Assembly: GCA_037693485.1 (NCBI GenBank)
Contig: JAVIWW010000048.1
Span: forward strand, 62,001 to 126,000
Direction: 5' to 3'
From: Kitagawia praeruptora
Lineage: Eukaryota; Streptophyta; Magnoliopsida; Apiales; Apiaceae
Length of the DNA: 64,000 nucleotides
Shown here: in pieces, positions 28,256 to 39,869 of the stretch
Layout: each line of letters opens with the position of its first letter
Numbering within the stretch: position 1 is the first letter of the stretch
Notes under the pieces: generated by a model
The model's database searches: none
What the model saw: only the letters and a program-made list of their open reading frames with translations
Told to the model about the DNA's origin: nothing
Position numbers and translations under genes: made by a program

Positions 28256-31200
28256 TAGTTACATTCCTTCATGGAGTGATTACCACATATTCCTTCATGG
28301 ACCTCTCTCAAAATATAGTTACATTCTTCACCATCGACACACCTCAAAAGTGGAGTGTTGAACCCTCTTCGATACAAGACCTCGTCATAAATAACATAGC
28401 GAGCCGCCTGATATTTGACCCTCCTCGCTTCTTTTTTATCCTGAGGCAGCATCCCATTCTTTACATACCCCCAAATAGGGGCCATCCATGTTGACTCCTG
28501 GCTCGCTAGTTCCATAACAAATTCTTCTGGAACACTAGGTTTACTTTGAATTTCCAAGGGGATAATCCCAAGTAAAGTAGCCTCGCGCCGCGAACCTATT
28601 TTTGCGAGGGCATCTGCTCCCTGATTTTTTGCCCTCCTGATAAACTCCACCTTTACTTGCTTGAATGACTTCATAAGCCTTTGCACACATCTTAAATATA
28701 GCTCGATCTGGGGTCCCCTGGCTTGCCATCCACATCCAACATGACCCGTGACTAACATCGAATCGCTATATGCATTGAGGTTCTCTACTTTCATTTCTAT
28801 TGCGAGCTTGAGGCCGATTATGAGAGCCTCGTATTCTGCTGCATTATTAGAAGCTTCGAAGGCGAAGTGAACAGCACTACTCAACTTGCGACCCTCAGGT
28901 GTAACAAGCTCGATCCCAGCTCCGGCCCCTTCTTTGTTAGAGGCCCCATCAACATACAACTCCCACCACGAGGCTGAATTCTCATTTTTGAGTTTAGGGT
29001 CAACCACTTCTGGGATCGCTATGAGAGCCCAGGCATCTTCCTCAGATTGGGAAGGAAACTCCAATATGAAATCTGCCAAAGCTTGGCCCTTTATTGCACC
29101 TCGAGGCTTGTACTCAATGTCAAATTGACTTAGCTCAATGGTCCACTTTAAAAGTCTACCCGAGGCTTCGGGTTTATGCATTACTTGTCTGAGTGGATAT
29201 GCAGTGCGAACTTGGATACTATGAGCCTGAAAATATGGCCTCAGCTTTCGCGAAGCCAAAACTAAAGCATAGGCGAGCTTCTCCATGTTGATGTAGCGAG
29301 TCTCGGCATCTTGCAGCCTCTTACTGACATAATACACGGGGAGCTGAAGTTTTCCCTCCTCGCGAACGAGGACAGCACTGATGGCATATTCTGAAACTGC
29401 CAAGTATACAATAAGAACCTCACCTTCATTGGGCTTAGAAAGTAGTGGAGGCGAGCCCAAATGCTCTTTTATTCTCTGAAAGGCTTCCTCGCACTCAGGG
29501 GTCCATTCAAAATTCCTTCCCACCTTCTTGATCGCTTTAAAGAATTCATGGCACTTATCTGATGATTTAGAAACAAATCGATTCAATGCTGCGATCCTCC
29601 CAGTTAAACTTTGTAACTCCTTTACACTTCTTGGCGACCTCATCTCCATCAATGCCTTTATTTTGGCTGGATTAGCCTCAATTCCTCTGTGGTTAACAAT
29701 GAACCCCAAAAACTTTCCAGATTCGACCCCAAAAACACACTTCTGGGGGTTGAGCTTCATTCTGAATTTTCTCAATATATCGAACATTTCCGCGAGGTGG
29801 GCTACATGATCCCCAGCCTCCTTGGACTTTACAAGCATGTCATCTACATAGACCTCCATTGTCTTTCCAATTTGCCTTTCAAACATCATGTTAACGAGCC
29901 GCTGATAAGTAGCACCTGCATTGAGGAGACCAAAGGGCATCCCAATATAGCAATAGAGTCCCCTGTCTGTGATAAACGAAGTGTGCTCCTGGTCGGGGCC
30001 ATACATGGGTATCTGATTGTACCCAGAATAGGCATCCATGAAACTTAAGAGTGCGTGGCCCGCTGTTGCATCTACCAATTGATCAATTCTTGGAAGAGGG
30101 AAACTATCCTTCGGGCAATGCTTATTCAGATCAGTAAAATCCACACATGTCCTCCACTTGCCATTTGGCTTCTTGACTAGGACAGGGTTTGCGAGCCAGT
30201 CAGGGTAAAATGATTCCCTAACGAGCCCGACCTCGAGTAGCCTGTCAACTTCTTCTTTTAGAGCCTCGGCTCGCTCTCCACTAATTGGTCTTCGTTTCTG
30301 CCTCACTCCCTTCTTGCTTGGATCAAGATTAAGTCTATGACACATCACATTGGGATCGATCCCTACCATATCTTCATGAGACCATGCAAATACATCCAAA
30401 TTAGCTTTAAGAAACTCCACGAGCCTTCCCCTAAGATCAGGATTCAACTGCGACCCTATCTTCAATACTTTTGTAGAATCCTTGGGATCAACAAGGACAG
30501 ATATAGTATCCTCTGCGGCCCCGGCTCGCTCCACATGCTCAGGGATGCGAGGGTCCAAATCAATTTCAACATTTCGAGCCCGACTAGACTCTGCTTCATC
30601 TTGCATCACGACTCCCGCATGCCCGTACTCATTCACAATTGTTGTTTCTCTTGTGATACCATTAGGTAGGTCTACCAATGTTGACATTTCCTGGCGAACC
30701 CATTTCCCCTTTCGGGCTCGCACAGCGGCCTGCTCTGGACTTTCCTCTTCATCGCTAGCTTCTTCAACAATTCCTTCCTGTAAAACCAACACAGGTTGCG
30801 AGGCTTCCATCATAATTGCCCCTGGTACTGGTTCCACCTGTATGCCCAAGCTGTCAAAATAATCATCAGGCAATTCCTCGATTGAAATTATGTTACAACC
30901 ATTTGAAGGTTGCGATGCCTCGACACCCATAGAACCTCTTCCCTTTTCTGCTGACTTCAGGGCCTGATTATAGCACTCTCGTGACTCGTGCTGAATTCCT
31001 CTAACACAACCCACACCATGCGGGGTCGGAAATTTCATTGAGAGGTGGTAGATAGAAGTCACCACCCTCATTTCTTTCAAGATGGGACGTCCCACAATAG
31101 CATTGTAAGCAGATGGTTGATCCACGACCATGAAATCAGCGACCTGCGTAGTGATGCAGGGCTCGTCCCCCAAGGTGATGGGGAGCCTGATTAGCCCTTT

Positions 31201-33546
31201 AATACTAACAGACGCTCCAGTGAATCCATAGAGGTGGCCTACTGTTGGAATTAAATCTTTGTCTACAAATCCCATTTTCTTGTAAACATCATACATCAAA
31301 ACATTCACAGCACTTCCATTATCCACTAGCACCCTGTAGATATTCTGTGAGCCAATACGAACTCGAACCACCAGAGCATCAGAGTGAGGATGATGTACCC
31401 ACTTCGCATCCTCTTCAGTAAACATGATATTTGTGTCTTCCCCCTTGAAAAGCTTTGGGGGTCGCTCTTGCAGATGATGCACATTGGTTAAGGGTCGCTC
31501 TTTGGCCTCGCGTGCATACCTTTCTCTAGCCTTGTTGCTGTCTCCTCCAATATGCGGCCCTCCAATGATCACATGGATGCTATTACCTCGCTCTTCTCTA
31601 TCCTTGCGAGGCTCTGTATTTTGGCCCTCATGAGGCACAGCATGATACCCTATGCCTGATTTTCCTGAGCTATCTTGATGCTTTTTCACTTCGCGGACCG
31701 CCCATTCTGTTAACTTCCCTTCTCGAATCAAACGATCAATTTGTTCTTTAAGTTGCCAACAGTCCGCTGTATCATGCCCCTTCTGCTCATGAAAATCACA
31801 ATACTTTGCATTGTTCCATGTCCCTTGTGGACCCATAGCACGGGGTTTCGTGAACATTCCTTTATTTGCGTTGACAGCATAAATATGATCAACTGAAGCC
31901 ACTAAGGGAACAAATTTGTCTTCATCCCTAGCCGGACGAGCACGAGGTGGGGATCGCCTTGAGGAATCGCGATCCCTTCTCTTTGGGCTCGGACTACGAT
32001 CCTGTCTTCGCCTGGGGCTTCGAGAATCCCTTCTTTTTACCCCTTTGCCCTTACTTCCATTGCTACTGGTCCCAACATTCTTCTTGAGATCTGCCAATGA
32101 TTTCTCAACTCGCTTAAAAGGCTCAGCGACCCGATGCAACTCCGAAAGTGTAACAGGGGTTTGCTCCTGTAATTTCTCCCAGAATTTGGTTCCTTCCCTT
32201 ACCCCTGCGATAAGAAAATTTTTTACGGCCTCGTCATTTGCACCTCGAACCCGGGGCACTTCAGCATTGAACCTTTTGAAATAATCATGCAGAGTCTCTC
32301 CTTCTTTCTGTTTTATATTTGCCAGCGTGGACACAGGAGGTGCATAGAGCATCGAAGATTGGAATTGTTTAATGAAGATATCCACGAGCTGTTCCCAAGA
32401 GTCAATGACAACTAGGGACCCTAGCTTTGAAAACCATTGTTGGGCACTCCCTCTTAACGAGGCCGCAAACAGCCTGCACCTCGCTAACAGTGATACCTGA
32501 TATACATCCATCTCATTGTTGAATCGAATAACGAACTCAGCTGGATCAGTCTCCCCATTATAGGTCATATCAGAGTGATGACCTCGAAACACAGCAGGCA
32601 ATGGGGCAGTGCGAATTTCATGAGTGAAGGGCGAGGAGGAACCCATATTGCCGAAAATCCCCTTCTCGCCATTCATCGCATCCAATGCCTTTTTTAAATC
32701 TTCTAACTTGTAATCCCCAATTCTCGCCTCTTTGTCTCCATCCTTTTTTTCTCCAGTGCTTGCATGATGAGATTGAGTCTTTTTTGGAGCACTAGATTCT
32801 TCCTGGTCATTCCTGCGATCCTTGTTCTTAGGGTCTTCTTCGCGATGTTGAGATCGCTCCCGCTCTCGATTGAAAGGGGGTCTGTCCTCGCGATGATGGG
32901 ACCGCTCACGCTCTCTACGAGGAGAGGGGGGTCTGTCATTGCGACGATATGACCGCTCACGATCTTTTCGAGGAGATTTGGGTTGATGAGAGCCCTTACT
33001 CTTATCCTTGGGTCCTCCATCTCTGTTAGTTTTGAGTTTTTCCAACTTGAGACGAAGATCGTGCTCACTGAGTTTCTTTCCAACACGGTCAAAGACACTA
33101 ACGGACCGTCCTTCTGACGAGGCGGGCTTCGCTTTCGATCCCTCTTTATCAATCGTAGCTACTTCCTCCTCCCAATCAGGGTTCGTTCGATCGGTTACTA
33201 CATCATCAAAGTCCCCGACTAGATTCTTGGTGGGACCCTTGCTACTTTCTGGTTGATGAGTTCGATCCCCTATCCTTGTATTCCTTTTGAAGCCTCTGGA
33301 ATTATGTCGCTTCTCCATCTTGGCCACCGAAGCCCTTACCTCAATCATTTGATCGCCAAGGCCTTTCAAGAAAGACATGACGTCGCCAGGCAAGGCTGTC
33401 TGTTGGACAACAGGGGGGGTCTGCTCCTTTTCAAATTCATCCTCGAACTCTCCCTCGATTCCTTCTCTGTGCACTTCGCTCTCTGATGGGTTCTTCTTAC
33501 GGGGGTCATCCTCCTCTCCGTTCCTCTTCTTGTGAGATTTAGTCAT
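28234..33546 (-). CDS. Gag-pol polyprotein of Tat-type retrotransposon, C-terminally truncated
   Basis: Open frame of about 1770 residues from the first ATG (33546). In order, with approximate residues: a very basic R/S/P-rich N-terminal part; gag domain (310-480); a Cys/His segment CDFHEQKGHDTADC (585); protease with LVDNGSA (740); RT with YVDDML (1250); a first RNase H; a second archaeal-type RNase H (YVDGAS, AAEYEA, YSDS, NQGADALAK) near 1500-1620; and the first part of an H2C2 integrase zinc finger (HEGICGNH). The double RNase H is diagnostic of the Tat/Ogre/Retand group. The last about 15 codons are junction filler and antisense viral sequence. No stop or frameshift is seen before the break, which suggests a young copy. 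Confidence 0.9.
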   Translation of the reverse strand: MTKSHKKRNGEEDDPRKKNPSESEVHREGIEGEFEDEFEKEQTPPVVQQTALPGDVMSFLKGLGDQMIEVRASVAKMEKRHNSRGFKRNTRIGDRTHQPESSKGPTKNLVGDFDDVVTDRTNPDWEEEVATIDKEGSKAKPASSEGRSVSVFDRVGKKLSEHDLRLKLEKLKTNRDGGPKDKSKGSHQPKSPRKDRERSYRRNDRPPSPRRERERSHHREDRPPFNRERERSQHREEDPKNKDRRNDQEESSAPKKTQSHHASTGEKKDGDKEARIGDYKLEDLKKALDAMNGEKGIFGNMGSSSPFTHEIRTAPLPAVFRGHHSDMTYNGETDPAEFVIRFNNEMDVYQVSLLARCRLFAASLRGSAQQWFSKLGSLVVIDSWEQLVDIFIKQFQSSMLYAPPVSTLANIKQKEGETLHDYFKRFNAEVPRVRGANDEAVKNFLIAGVREGTKFWEKLQEQTPVTLSELHRVAEPFKRVEKSLADLKKNVGTSSNGSKGKGVKRRDSRSPRRRQDRSPSPKRRDRDSSRRSPPRARPARDEDKFVPLVASVDHIYAVNANKGMFTKPRAMGPQGTWNNAKYCDFHEQKGHDTADCWQLKEQIDRLIREGKLTEWAVREVKKHQDSSGKSGIGYHAVPHEGQNTEPRKDREERGNSIHVIIGGPHIGGDSNKARERYAREAKERPLTNVHHLQERPPKLFKGEDTNIMFTEEDAKWVHHPHSDALVVRVRIGSQNIYRVLVDNGSAVNVLMYDVYKKMGFVDKDLIPTVGHLYGFTGASVSIKGLIRLPITLGDEPCITTQVADFMVVDQPSAYNAIVGRPILKEMRVVTSIYHLSMKFPTPHGVGCVRGIQHESRECYNQALKSAEKGRGSMGVEASQPSNGCNIISIEELPDDYFDSLGIQVEPVPGAIMMEASQPVLVLQEGIVEEASDEEESPEQAAVRARKGKWVRQEMSTLVDLPNGITRETTIVNEYGHAGVVMQDEAESSRARNVEIDLDPRIPEHVERAGAAEDTISVLVDPKDSTKVLKIGSQLNPDLRGRLVEFLKANLDVFAWSHEDMVGIDPNVMCHRLNLDPSKKGVRQKRRPISGERAEALKEEVDRLLEVGLVRESFYPDWLANPVLVKKPNGKWRTCVDFTDLNKHCPKDSFPLPRIDQLVDATAGHALLSFMDAYSGYNQIPMYGPDQEHTSFITDRGLYCYIGMPFGLLNAGATYQRLVNMMFERQIGKTMEVYVDDMLVKSKEAGDHVAHLAEMFDILRKFRMKLNPQKCVFGVESGKFLGFIVNHRGIEANPAKIKALMEMRSPRSVKELQSLTGRIAALNRFVSKSSDKCHEFFKAIKKVGRNFEWTPECEEAFQRIKEHLGSPPLLSKPNEGEVLIVYLAVSEYAISAVLVREEGKLQLPVYYVSKRLQDAETRYINMEKLAYALVLASRKLRPYFQAHSIQVRTAYPLRQVMHKPEASGRLLKWTIELSQFDIEYKPRGAIKGQALADFILEFPSQSEEDAWALIAIPEVVDPKLKNENSASWWELYVDGASNKEGAGAGIELVTPEGRKLSSAVHFAFEASNNAAEYEALIIGLKLAIEMKVENLNAYSDSMLVTGHVGCGWQARGPQIELYLRCVQRLMKSFKQVKVEFIRRAKNQGADALAKIGSRREATLLGIIPLEIQSKPSVPEEFVMELASQESTWMAPIWGYVKNGMLPQDKKEARRVKYQAARYVIYDEVLYRRGFNTPLLRCVDGEECNYILREVHEGICGNHSMKECNYISRNQV
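28253..28326. repeat. Short duplicated tracts at the virus-retrotransposon junction
   Basis: ATATAGTTACATTC occurs at 28253-28266 and 28313-28326. ATTCCTTCATGGA occurs at 28263-28275 and 28289-28301. The junction-proximal copies look like filler copied from the neighbouring integrase sequence. Confidence 0.8.
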
Positions 33547-33568
33547 CGTTCTCCCAATCAATGACTAG

Positions 33569-33585
33569 CCCTCCTTCTAGCGCCA
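33569..33585 (-). other. Primer binding site of the Tat-type element
   Basis: Minus-strand TGGCGCTAGAAGGAGGG begins two bases inside the LTR edge. It has the form of a complement to a tRNA 3' end ending in CCA. Which tRNA is not determined. Confidence 0.7.
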
Positions 33586-33587
33586 AA

Positions 33588-34313
33588 TGTTATAGGGAGA
33601 ATATTGTATAACAATATTTATGGAGGTTGCTGGATTTACGGGGCAAAATACGGATATTTTGCTATAAGAAGAATTGGGATTAGGGTTTTGTGTTTATTGA
33701 TGTGGCTGCTCTTGTATATTGATAATCAGTGGTGAACTGTTTCTCATCCTTTACAAGATGCCTACGTACCCTATTTATAGGGATCAAGCCATACGTAGTT
33801 CTCTTGGAGAAGAAGTTATCTAGATGGGCTAGGGTTTTTATGGGCTCGGCTTGGCCCAAATCCACTAGTCATCTCCTTGGGTTATTTTTCTACCCATTTA
33901 CTCGGTCCATGACCCATGAAGGGGAACCTGCTGCTCGTATAATGTTATAATTTATCTTTACTGGCGAACCTGACTGGACGACCTTACATGCGACCTCGCT
34001 GGGTCTGGCCATGCGAGGCGATCCTCACTGTATGGAGATATCCTACTTATGCGACCTCGCTGGGCCTGACCATAAGCCTTCATAGTAACATACTAGGCCA
34101 CGCTAGACCTCTAGGCCTCGCTAGACCTCGCGAACTGCGACCCTGCTACTAGGGATCGCTGGCGACCCGCTGTATACAAATAATATGATGAATCCTCTCA
34201 TGATGGCGAACTTTAATGACCCATTCCTTATTCTTAGGCCCATTATGTGAGATGTACTGATATTCTTAGCCCATTAGGCCTGTTTAGGACTTATGCCAAA
34301 TTCAGGCATAACA
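33588..34313 (-). repeat. 5' LTR of the Tat-type element (726 bp)
   Basis: Bounded by TGTTAT and ATAACA, with TG...CA ends. The inner edge abuts the primer site. A putative target duplication begins GTCAT at 34314; the partner is out of view. Confidence 0.8.
33771..33780 (-). promoter_or_regulatory. Putative LTR TATA box
   Basis: Minus-strand CTATAAATAG inside the LTR, about 190 bp before its inner edge, is the best TATA match there. Confidence 0.5.
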
Positions 34314-34318
34314 GTCAT

Positions 34319-35250
34319 ATAGACAACATATATTAGTATATTACATATAAAGAGCAACATGTTATGTTAACAATACACTCATCCATTGACAAAATAGTTG
34401 TGTAAAATCATAAAATATAAAATTATAAAGATCACTATAACAAAATTTCCTATCTATTCAAGATTTCAATTGCAAATTACTTGTGTGTGTGTTTATATTC
34501 TTTAGTTACAGTAACAAAACACCACTGATACATATCTGCACCAAACATGACAAAACACCATTGATATATATATACCAAACATGGTAACATAATTTACACA
34601 CATCAATTCATATCAAGACTCCAAAAGTAATATCCATGTCACACTTACAAACCCCTCCTCCAACAGAAACAAGATTCAAATCAGTATCATAAAATTGTAA
34701 AAATCAAGTAGATACATGCAGAAGTTGTTAATTAATCTTTTCAATAACCTCTATTAAACCCTAATTTTGCAATAATCTCTATTAAACCCTAATAATCAAG
34801 TAGATACAGAAGTTGTTAATCAATCTTTTCAATAATCTCTATTAAACCCTAAGTTTCAAGAATCCATTATCACAAATAAAAAAGACTAATGTGAATAAAA
34901 GAATTAAACCTGAAGTTGAATATTTCTGAATCTTTGTGCTTCGTATTTGAGATTAAAACCTCTGTTATGCCTCTTTGGACAAATCTCCCTAATTTGGAAC
35001 TTTTTGACGATATTGGGAATTAGATCATCTTCATTTTTCTGGGGAGGCCACTTCTTGGCAACCAATTGGCTGCAATTGTAACGCCCAGGAATCATTGTAA
35101 CTTTGAAATCTTGTTTTTTCTCTTCAATTCAGATGTAACTTTGAAATCATTTTTCTGGGGAGGAATCATTATAATATATAGATAGATTTGTAGAAATTGT
35201 TACCGTTAGCCTTGACCCGGTTGGTTGACCCCAAAGGATACATTATTATA
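34319..35250. other. AT-rich non-coding stretch with a short tandem duplication
   Basis: No supported gene. About 60 bp (TCAAGTAGATAC... AAACCCTAA) near 34704-34771 recurs near 34796-34852, and CTCTATTAAACCCTAA occurs three times. A 63-codon minus-strand frame (34904-35095) is not recognisable. Confidence 0.5.
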
Positions 35251-35255
35251 TTTAA

Positions 35256-35285
35256 CTAGCATGAAAGCCCGTGCAAGGCACGGGC
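35256..35285 (-). mobile_element. Helitron-like 3' terminus
   Basis: On the minus strand, a GC-rich hairpin (GCCCGTGC / GCACGGGC, 3-nt loop, 35267-35285) is followed after 7 nt by CTAG and then T. This is the hairpin-CTRR-T ending of Helitrons. The 5' end was not located, so element length is unknown. Confidence 0.5.
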
Positions 35286-35289
35286 CACA

Positions 35290-36228
35290 TTCTAATTTAC
35301 ACAATTTTTTTTCGCAAATCGGTTTGAGTTGGTCATATCTTCTTTTTAGTCTATTCTATGTGCTTCAATTTATTTAAGGCCAATAGTTGGTAATTGTTCA
35401 AATTTTGAAATATTATTGAATTATATAATTTGAATATCGTACAGAGGCAATCCTTAGATTAAGCCACTCATGCAATGGGACACCGAGAAGATGATGTAAT
35501 TTAGGGGCACATCTTTTCTAAGTAAAAAAATTTAAAGGTATGTAGAGGCAAAAAATGATATCTGGGGCACATTTTGTTCAAGGTAGCACAAAAAATAGTT
35601 TAAGATATAAGAAGTGCCGAAAAATAAATGGTATGTAGATTTTTGGTTGAGTACAAAATTCAAATTCACTTGGAACTTTCAATTTCTCAAGACCGGCCTA
35701 GGTATCATATTTGTAAATAGTACTCGTTTAATGTAAGATGAATGACCGATAATAATGATACATAAAAGTTACTCATTAGTGGTCAAGTACTATTGCAACA
35801 ATAATGTGTCGTTTAGTCTATTTTCTAGTAATTTTTTTAAAAGATTATCACGATAATGATATGTTATTTATTTTATTTCCATTAGTAATAGTAAACCAGT
35901 AAGAGGAGATAGGTGGATCATTACATATTTGGTAGGAGATGTATTATGTCAGCAATAGCACAAATCGGTTTAATATTAGGAAAAATCAACTAAAATGTAC
36001 GTTGTATCCATACAAACTAATATGTGCTACAGTGAAAAAAAAATTATACAGTATTAAAATATCACTAATCGATCATTATGTTATATGTAGTCATATATAA
36101 TTTTACATCTTTATTTAGTATATATAATATTGTTTATGATACTATATTATAATTCAACTATGCATTTTATTCATTTATTTAATCGATAACTCATATAGAG
36201 TCCAAAACTAACATATCAACTAATTTTG

Positions 36229-36280
<52 letters not shown>

Positions 36281-36975
36281 ACATAGTATCAATAATATTA
36301 AAGTTCTGTTTGGTATTGATGTTGCAGACCGCAACAACAATTTTTTTGTAGAAAACTTGGTTCAAAACAGTTTTGTAAATCTAAAAGCAATTTTTCAACA
36401 ACATTTTTTATAAAAAAAATTGCTTTAGCAAAAACATTTATTTTTCACAATTACAATTTTTGTAGACAACAATTTTAGGTAAATGTATCAACCCCCAACA
36501 ATCACATATTAAATAAATTTTATAAAAGTTAATTTAAAATAAGATATAAACAAACACTAAAAAGATAATTTATTCAGTAGTTGTGAATTTAACTCCATTT
36601 GTATTTAGAGGTCATAAATTCAGTTCCTTTGATAAGACAAAAAAATCATGCCGTGTTTCCGTATATTCTCCTAATTCGATGGTCGAAAAACTCACGTTAT
36701 CTTGTGTACCACGTGAATGCATATCTTATTTTCATGGCATATTCATAATACAGATAAAAATATTATTGTATTATAATTTCATAAAACTATAATTCTAGTT
36801 TCAGAACAAAAAAAAAATTCGATAATAATTTTCTTTTGTAGTTGTTAAAACACTTTTATCTTAGAATTTTAAAAGTGAAATTATTATGATAGCATGATAG
36901 TCGTGTAATGCATGACCTGCATTTTAACTATGATAATTTTACATGCACATATTCGTATGAAATTATCAGTATATG
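35290..36975. repeat. AT-rich non-coding stretch with (TA)n at 36231-36278
   Basis: No gene is supported. A perfect TA dinucleotide run of about 48 bp is the only clear feature. A 69-codon frame at 36583 lacks any recognisable domain. Confidence 0.6.
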
Positions 36976-38010
36976 ATTATGAGCTAATTAGGTATAAAAA
37001 TCTTTAATTTACATATCTCTCGTACAATAATCTTATACATTTACTTCTTTCAAATGTTTTTCTGTTAACACTAAATTTTTTAAATTTTAATTAAACTCAT
37101 CTAATATTTGTCAATAGGTTAGATTAACATATTATTATCAACTATTTAGTTCTATTACCATTTATTTTTTAAGTTGGCATAAAAATGATGTACCTATTCT
37201 TTTGTTAGTATTTAATTGAGATATAAATGTTTGTAATAAGCGTTTTTTATATCTATATGTCCAAATTTGACAGTAAATGAATTCATGTTATCTTGTGTAT
37301 CTAGGAGTGACATTAGTTCAATTTAGGATCGAAAAGTAATATACATATGGCAATCCCCGAATTCGAACATTATCATTGAACCTGACTAGGTACCTGAACG
37401 AAGAGTATTTTGCTCTCTGATTTCTACCCCGGACGGGAATGAGGATTATGTGCTAATTATGTATAAAAATATTTGATTGCCATATTTCTTGTACAATAAT
37501 CATATACATATATTTTGAATGTTATTGTTTCAACATTATATATATTTTTAATTTTAATATAATTAATAATTAAAATAGTTAATTGTCATACCTCTCGCAC
37601 AATATTAAACTTACATACTTCTTTCGAATGTTTTTCTGCTAACATTAAAAATTTTAAATTTTAATTAAACTCATTTAATATTTGTAACAGGTTAGATTAA
37701 CATATTATTATCAACTATTTAGTTCTATTACCATTTGTTTATAAGTTGGCAAAAAATTGGATGTACATATTCTTTTGATAGTATTTAATTGAGACATAAG
37801 TGTTTGCAATAAGCATTTTTCATATCTCGATGTCCAAATTTGACAGTAAATAAATTTATGTTATTTTGTGTACCTAGGAGTGGCATCAGGTGTGCTATAC
37901 CCATGGTGATCCCCCAATTCGAACATTATCATTGAACCTGTCTCAGTTCCTAAACGAAGATTATTTTGCTCTTCGATTACTGCCCCGAACGCGAATGATG
38001 ATCCCCAGAA
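36976..38010. repeat. Imperfect tandem duplication, period about 555-575 bp
   Basis: Long stretches of 37050-37440 recur in 37625-38000. TGTTTTTCTG appears at 37055 and 37629, and GAACATTATCATTGAACC at 37365 and 37921. Partial third copies of the start lie near 37450. The units end in a CCCCGAATTC-type segment. Non-coding; probably part of a degraded mobile element. Confidence 0.7.
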
Positions 38011-39275
38011 AAATCGTGATTTTTTTTAAAAAAAAATTGAAATACAATTTTTAATTAAAATCTCGAACATAATCGTTGAACCCTTATCAATCCCTGAATG
38101 AGGATAATTTTACTACACCGAAAGGGGAACGAGGATCCCCACGAGAAATTGAGGATTCTTATTTTTTTTAATTGAAATTTATAAATCTTTAATATATTTT
38201 ATAATAAAAATAATTTGATCAATCATGATAAATATTATTATTATTATATCATAAATAGCGATTCAAATTATTTTTTATAATAAAAGATGAAATATATAAC
38301 AAAATTATTAAAATTAAAAAATTATTGTTTTTTTTTGTGAAATTTTAAATTTATCAAAATTTTAAAATTTTGAATTATATTTATCTTTAATAATGTAGTA
38401 AATAAAATATTCCCTTAATCCCCGATAATCGGCTGGGAACGTGAATTGGGGATCAGATCGGGATACCTTAATCCCCGATCCCATTCTCATCCCCCGAATT
38501 TCTATTTTATAATATTTCATATTTCTCGTACTGACAGAAAAATTTTCGCAATCCCCAACCCGAATGGGAAGGGGATTGGATCGCGGTCGGACGGGATGGA
38601 TGAAATGCTTATCTATACATGTACCAAGTGAATTTGTTTTGTGTTTGTCATGAGCATAACAAACATGAACAAATATTATGATTTATGATTTCAGAAAATA
38701 AATATTATTATACATGTACCAGAAATCCAAATTTGAATTTATGTCATTTCGTGTACAATGTGAATTTGTGTCGTATTTTCGTATCACATACATAAAACAA
38801 AAAGAATACTTTATAATTTTAAAATTTCATGAAAATATAATAATAATAATAATTTTAATTAAATGAGATGGAAATATATTTTTTATAGTTTTATCATGCA
38901 TAAATTTATAAAAAAATCAAGGAAAATTTAGGAAGCATGTTCTTTGAAAATGTAGTTAATGATTTTTAAGTAGGTTTCAGAAATTGTTATGGTGTAGTGA
39001 TTGTGTGCATAAATTTAAGTTGTTTGTATGATAGGGGGATTATAAAATCTATTCCTAATACAAATATATTTTTAACTTTATTATAAAGAGGGGTATATTG
39101 ATAAATTACTAAATTGGTTTGAAAGTGCATTTTGACCTATAATAAATGAAAAGAGACATTATTTCATTTTTTTTCTTTGAAATTATTTCTAAAATAAGTG
39201 TTAAATAAAATGAAAAATTAAGAGCTATTTAAGAATCTAGTGGATGAGTTCCAAAATTTTCATGAAGTGGACTCC
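38011..39275. other. AT-rich non-coding stretch
   Basis: Contains several GGGGAT/ATCCCC-rich patches (38060-38160, 38415-38600) related to the ends of the preceding repeat. No gene or complete element is recognised. Confidence 0.5.
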
Positions 39276-39339
39276 TAGCATTGTGGTTATGGTGTGACCA
39301 TGAAATTGATTCCTAGCAAGAGGTCATGGGTTCAATACA
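39276..39339 (+). mobile_element. Possible tRNA-derived SINE head
   Basis: TAGCATTGTGG (39276) matches a Pol III A box with one mismatch. GGTTCAATACA (39329) matches a B box with one mismatch. Their spacing is tRNA-like. No clear tail or target duplication was found. Confidence 0.3.
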
Positions 39340-39641
39340 TGCCAACAACAATTTTTAATATATTTATAAAATTTGAGGGTATTTTAGTAAATTACTAAAT
39401 GGCATGGAAAGCCATGTTAGCATATAATATATATAAAGGATGAATTCATCAAAATATTATTGTAGCATTCTATTTTCCTTAGATTCGAGATACTATTAAA
39501 TATTTGTGACTTTTGGTTACGGTTTCAGTTTTAGTCTTAAAACCGAACCGAAAAACCGAACCGTTTATATATTATATATTAATTAATAATAATATTTTAA
39601 ATTAGTTTAAAATAAAAATTATATGTTATATACTATTATAC

Positions 39642-39676
39642 AGTAGTAGTAGTAGTAGTAGTAGCAGTAGTAGTAG
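39642..39676. repeat. (AGT)n microsatellite
   Basis: About eleven AGT units with one AGC interruption. Confidence 0.85.
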
Positions 39677-39720
39677 CATTTCAGTAGAAATATTAGCACT
39701 AACAGTAGTACTACATACTA

Positions 39721-39827
39721 TATATTATATTATATTTTTTTTCTTTTAAAATCCATATAAAATCAACCGTTCCTCTAGAGAATATTTCAATTACATATTT
39801 AAGCTTTACAAATCGTTATCTACGCAT

Positions 39828-39869
<42 letters not shown>

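Larger units (their letters stand above)
28256..34313 (-). mobile_element. Ty3/gypsy retrotransposon, Tat lineage, broken in integrase
   Basis: Element on the minus strand with 5' LTR (33588-34313), primer site and a gag-pol frame ending at the viral junction in the integrase zinc finger. The rest of integrase and the 3' LTR are not in the window. They may lie left of position 1 if the viral array was inserted into this element. Confidence 0.9.

Noticed and set aside
28276..33486. Plus-strand frames (for example 29689-30048, 30337-30669, 31916-32284)
   Set aside because: All lie opposite the retrotransposon gag-pol and show no domains; they are antisense shadows.
34750..34852. Interstitial telomere repeat (AAACCCTAA)
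   Set aside because: The motif is embedded in a larger duplicated unit with other sequence, not a tandem TTTAGGG array.
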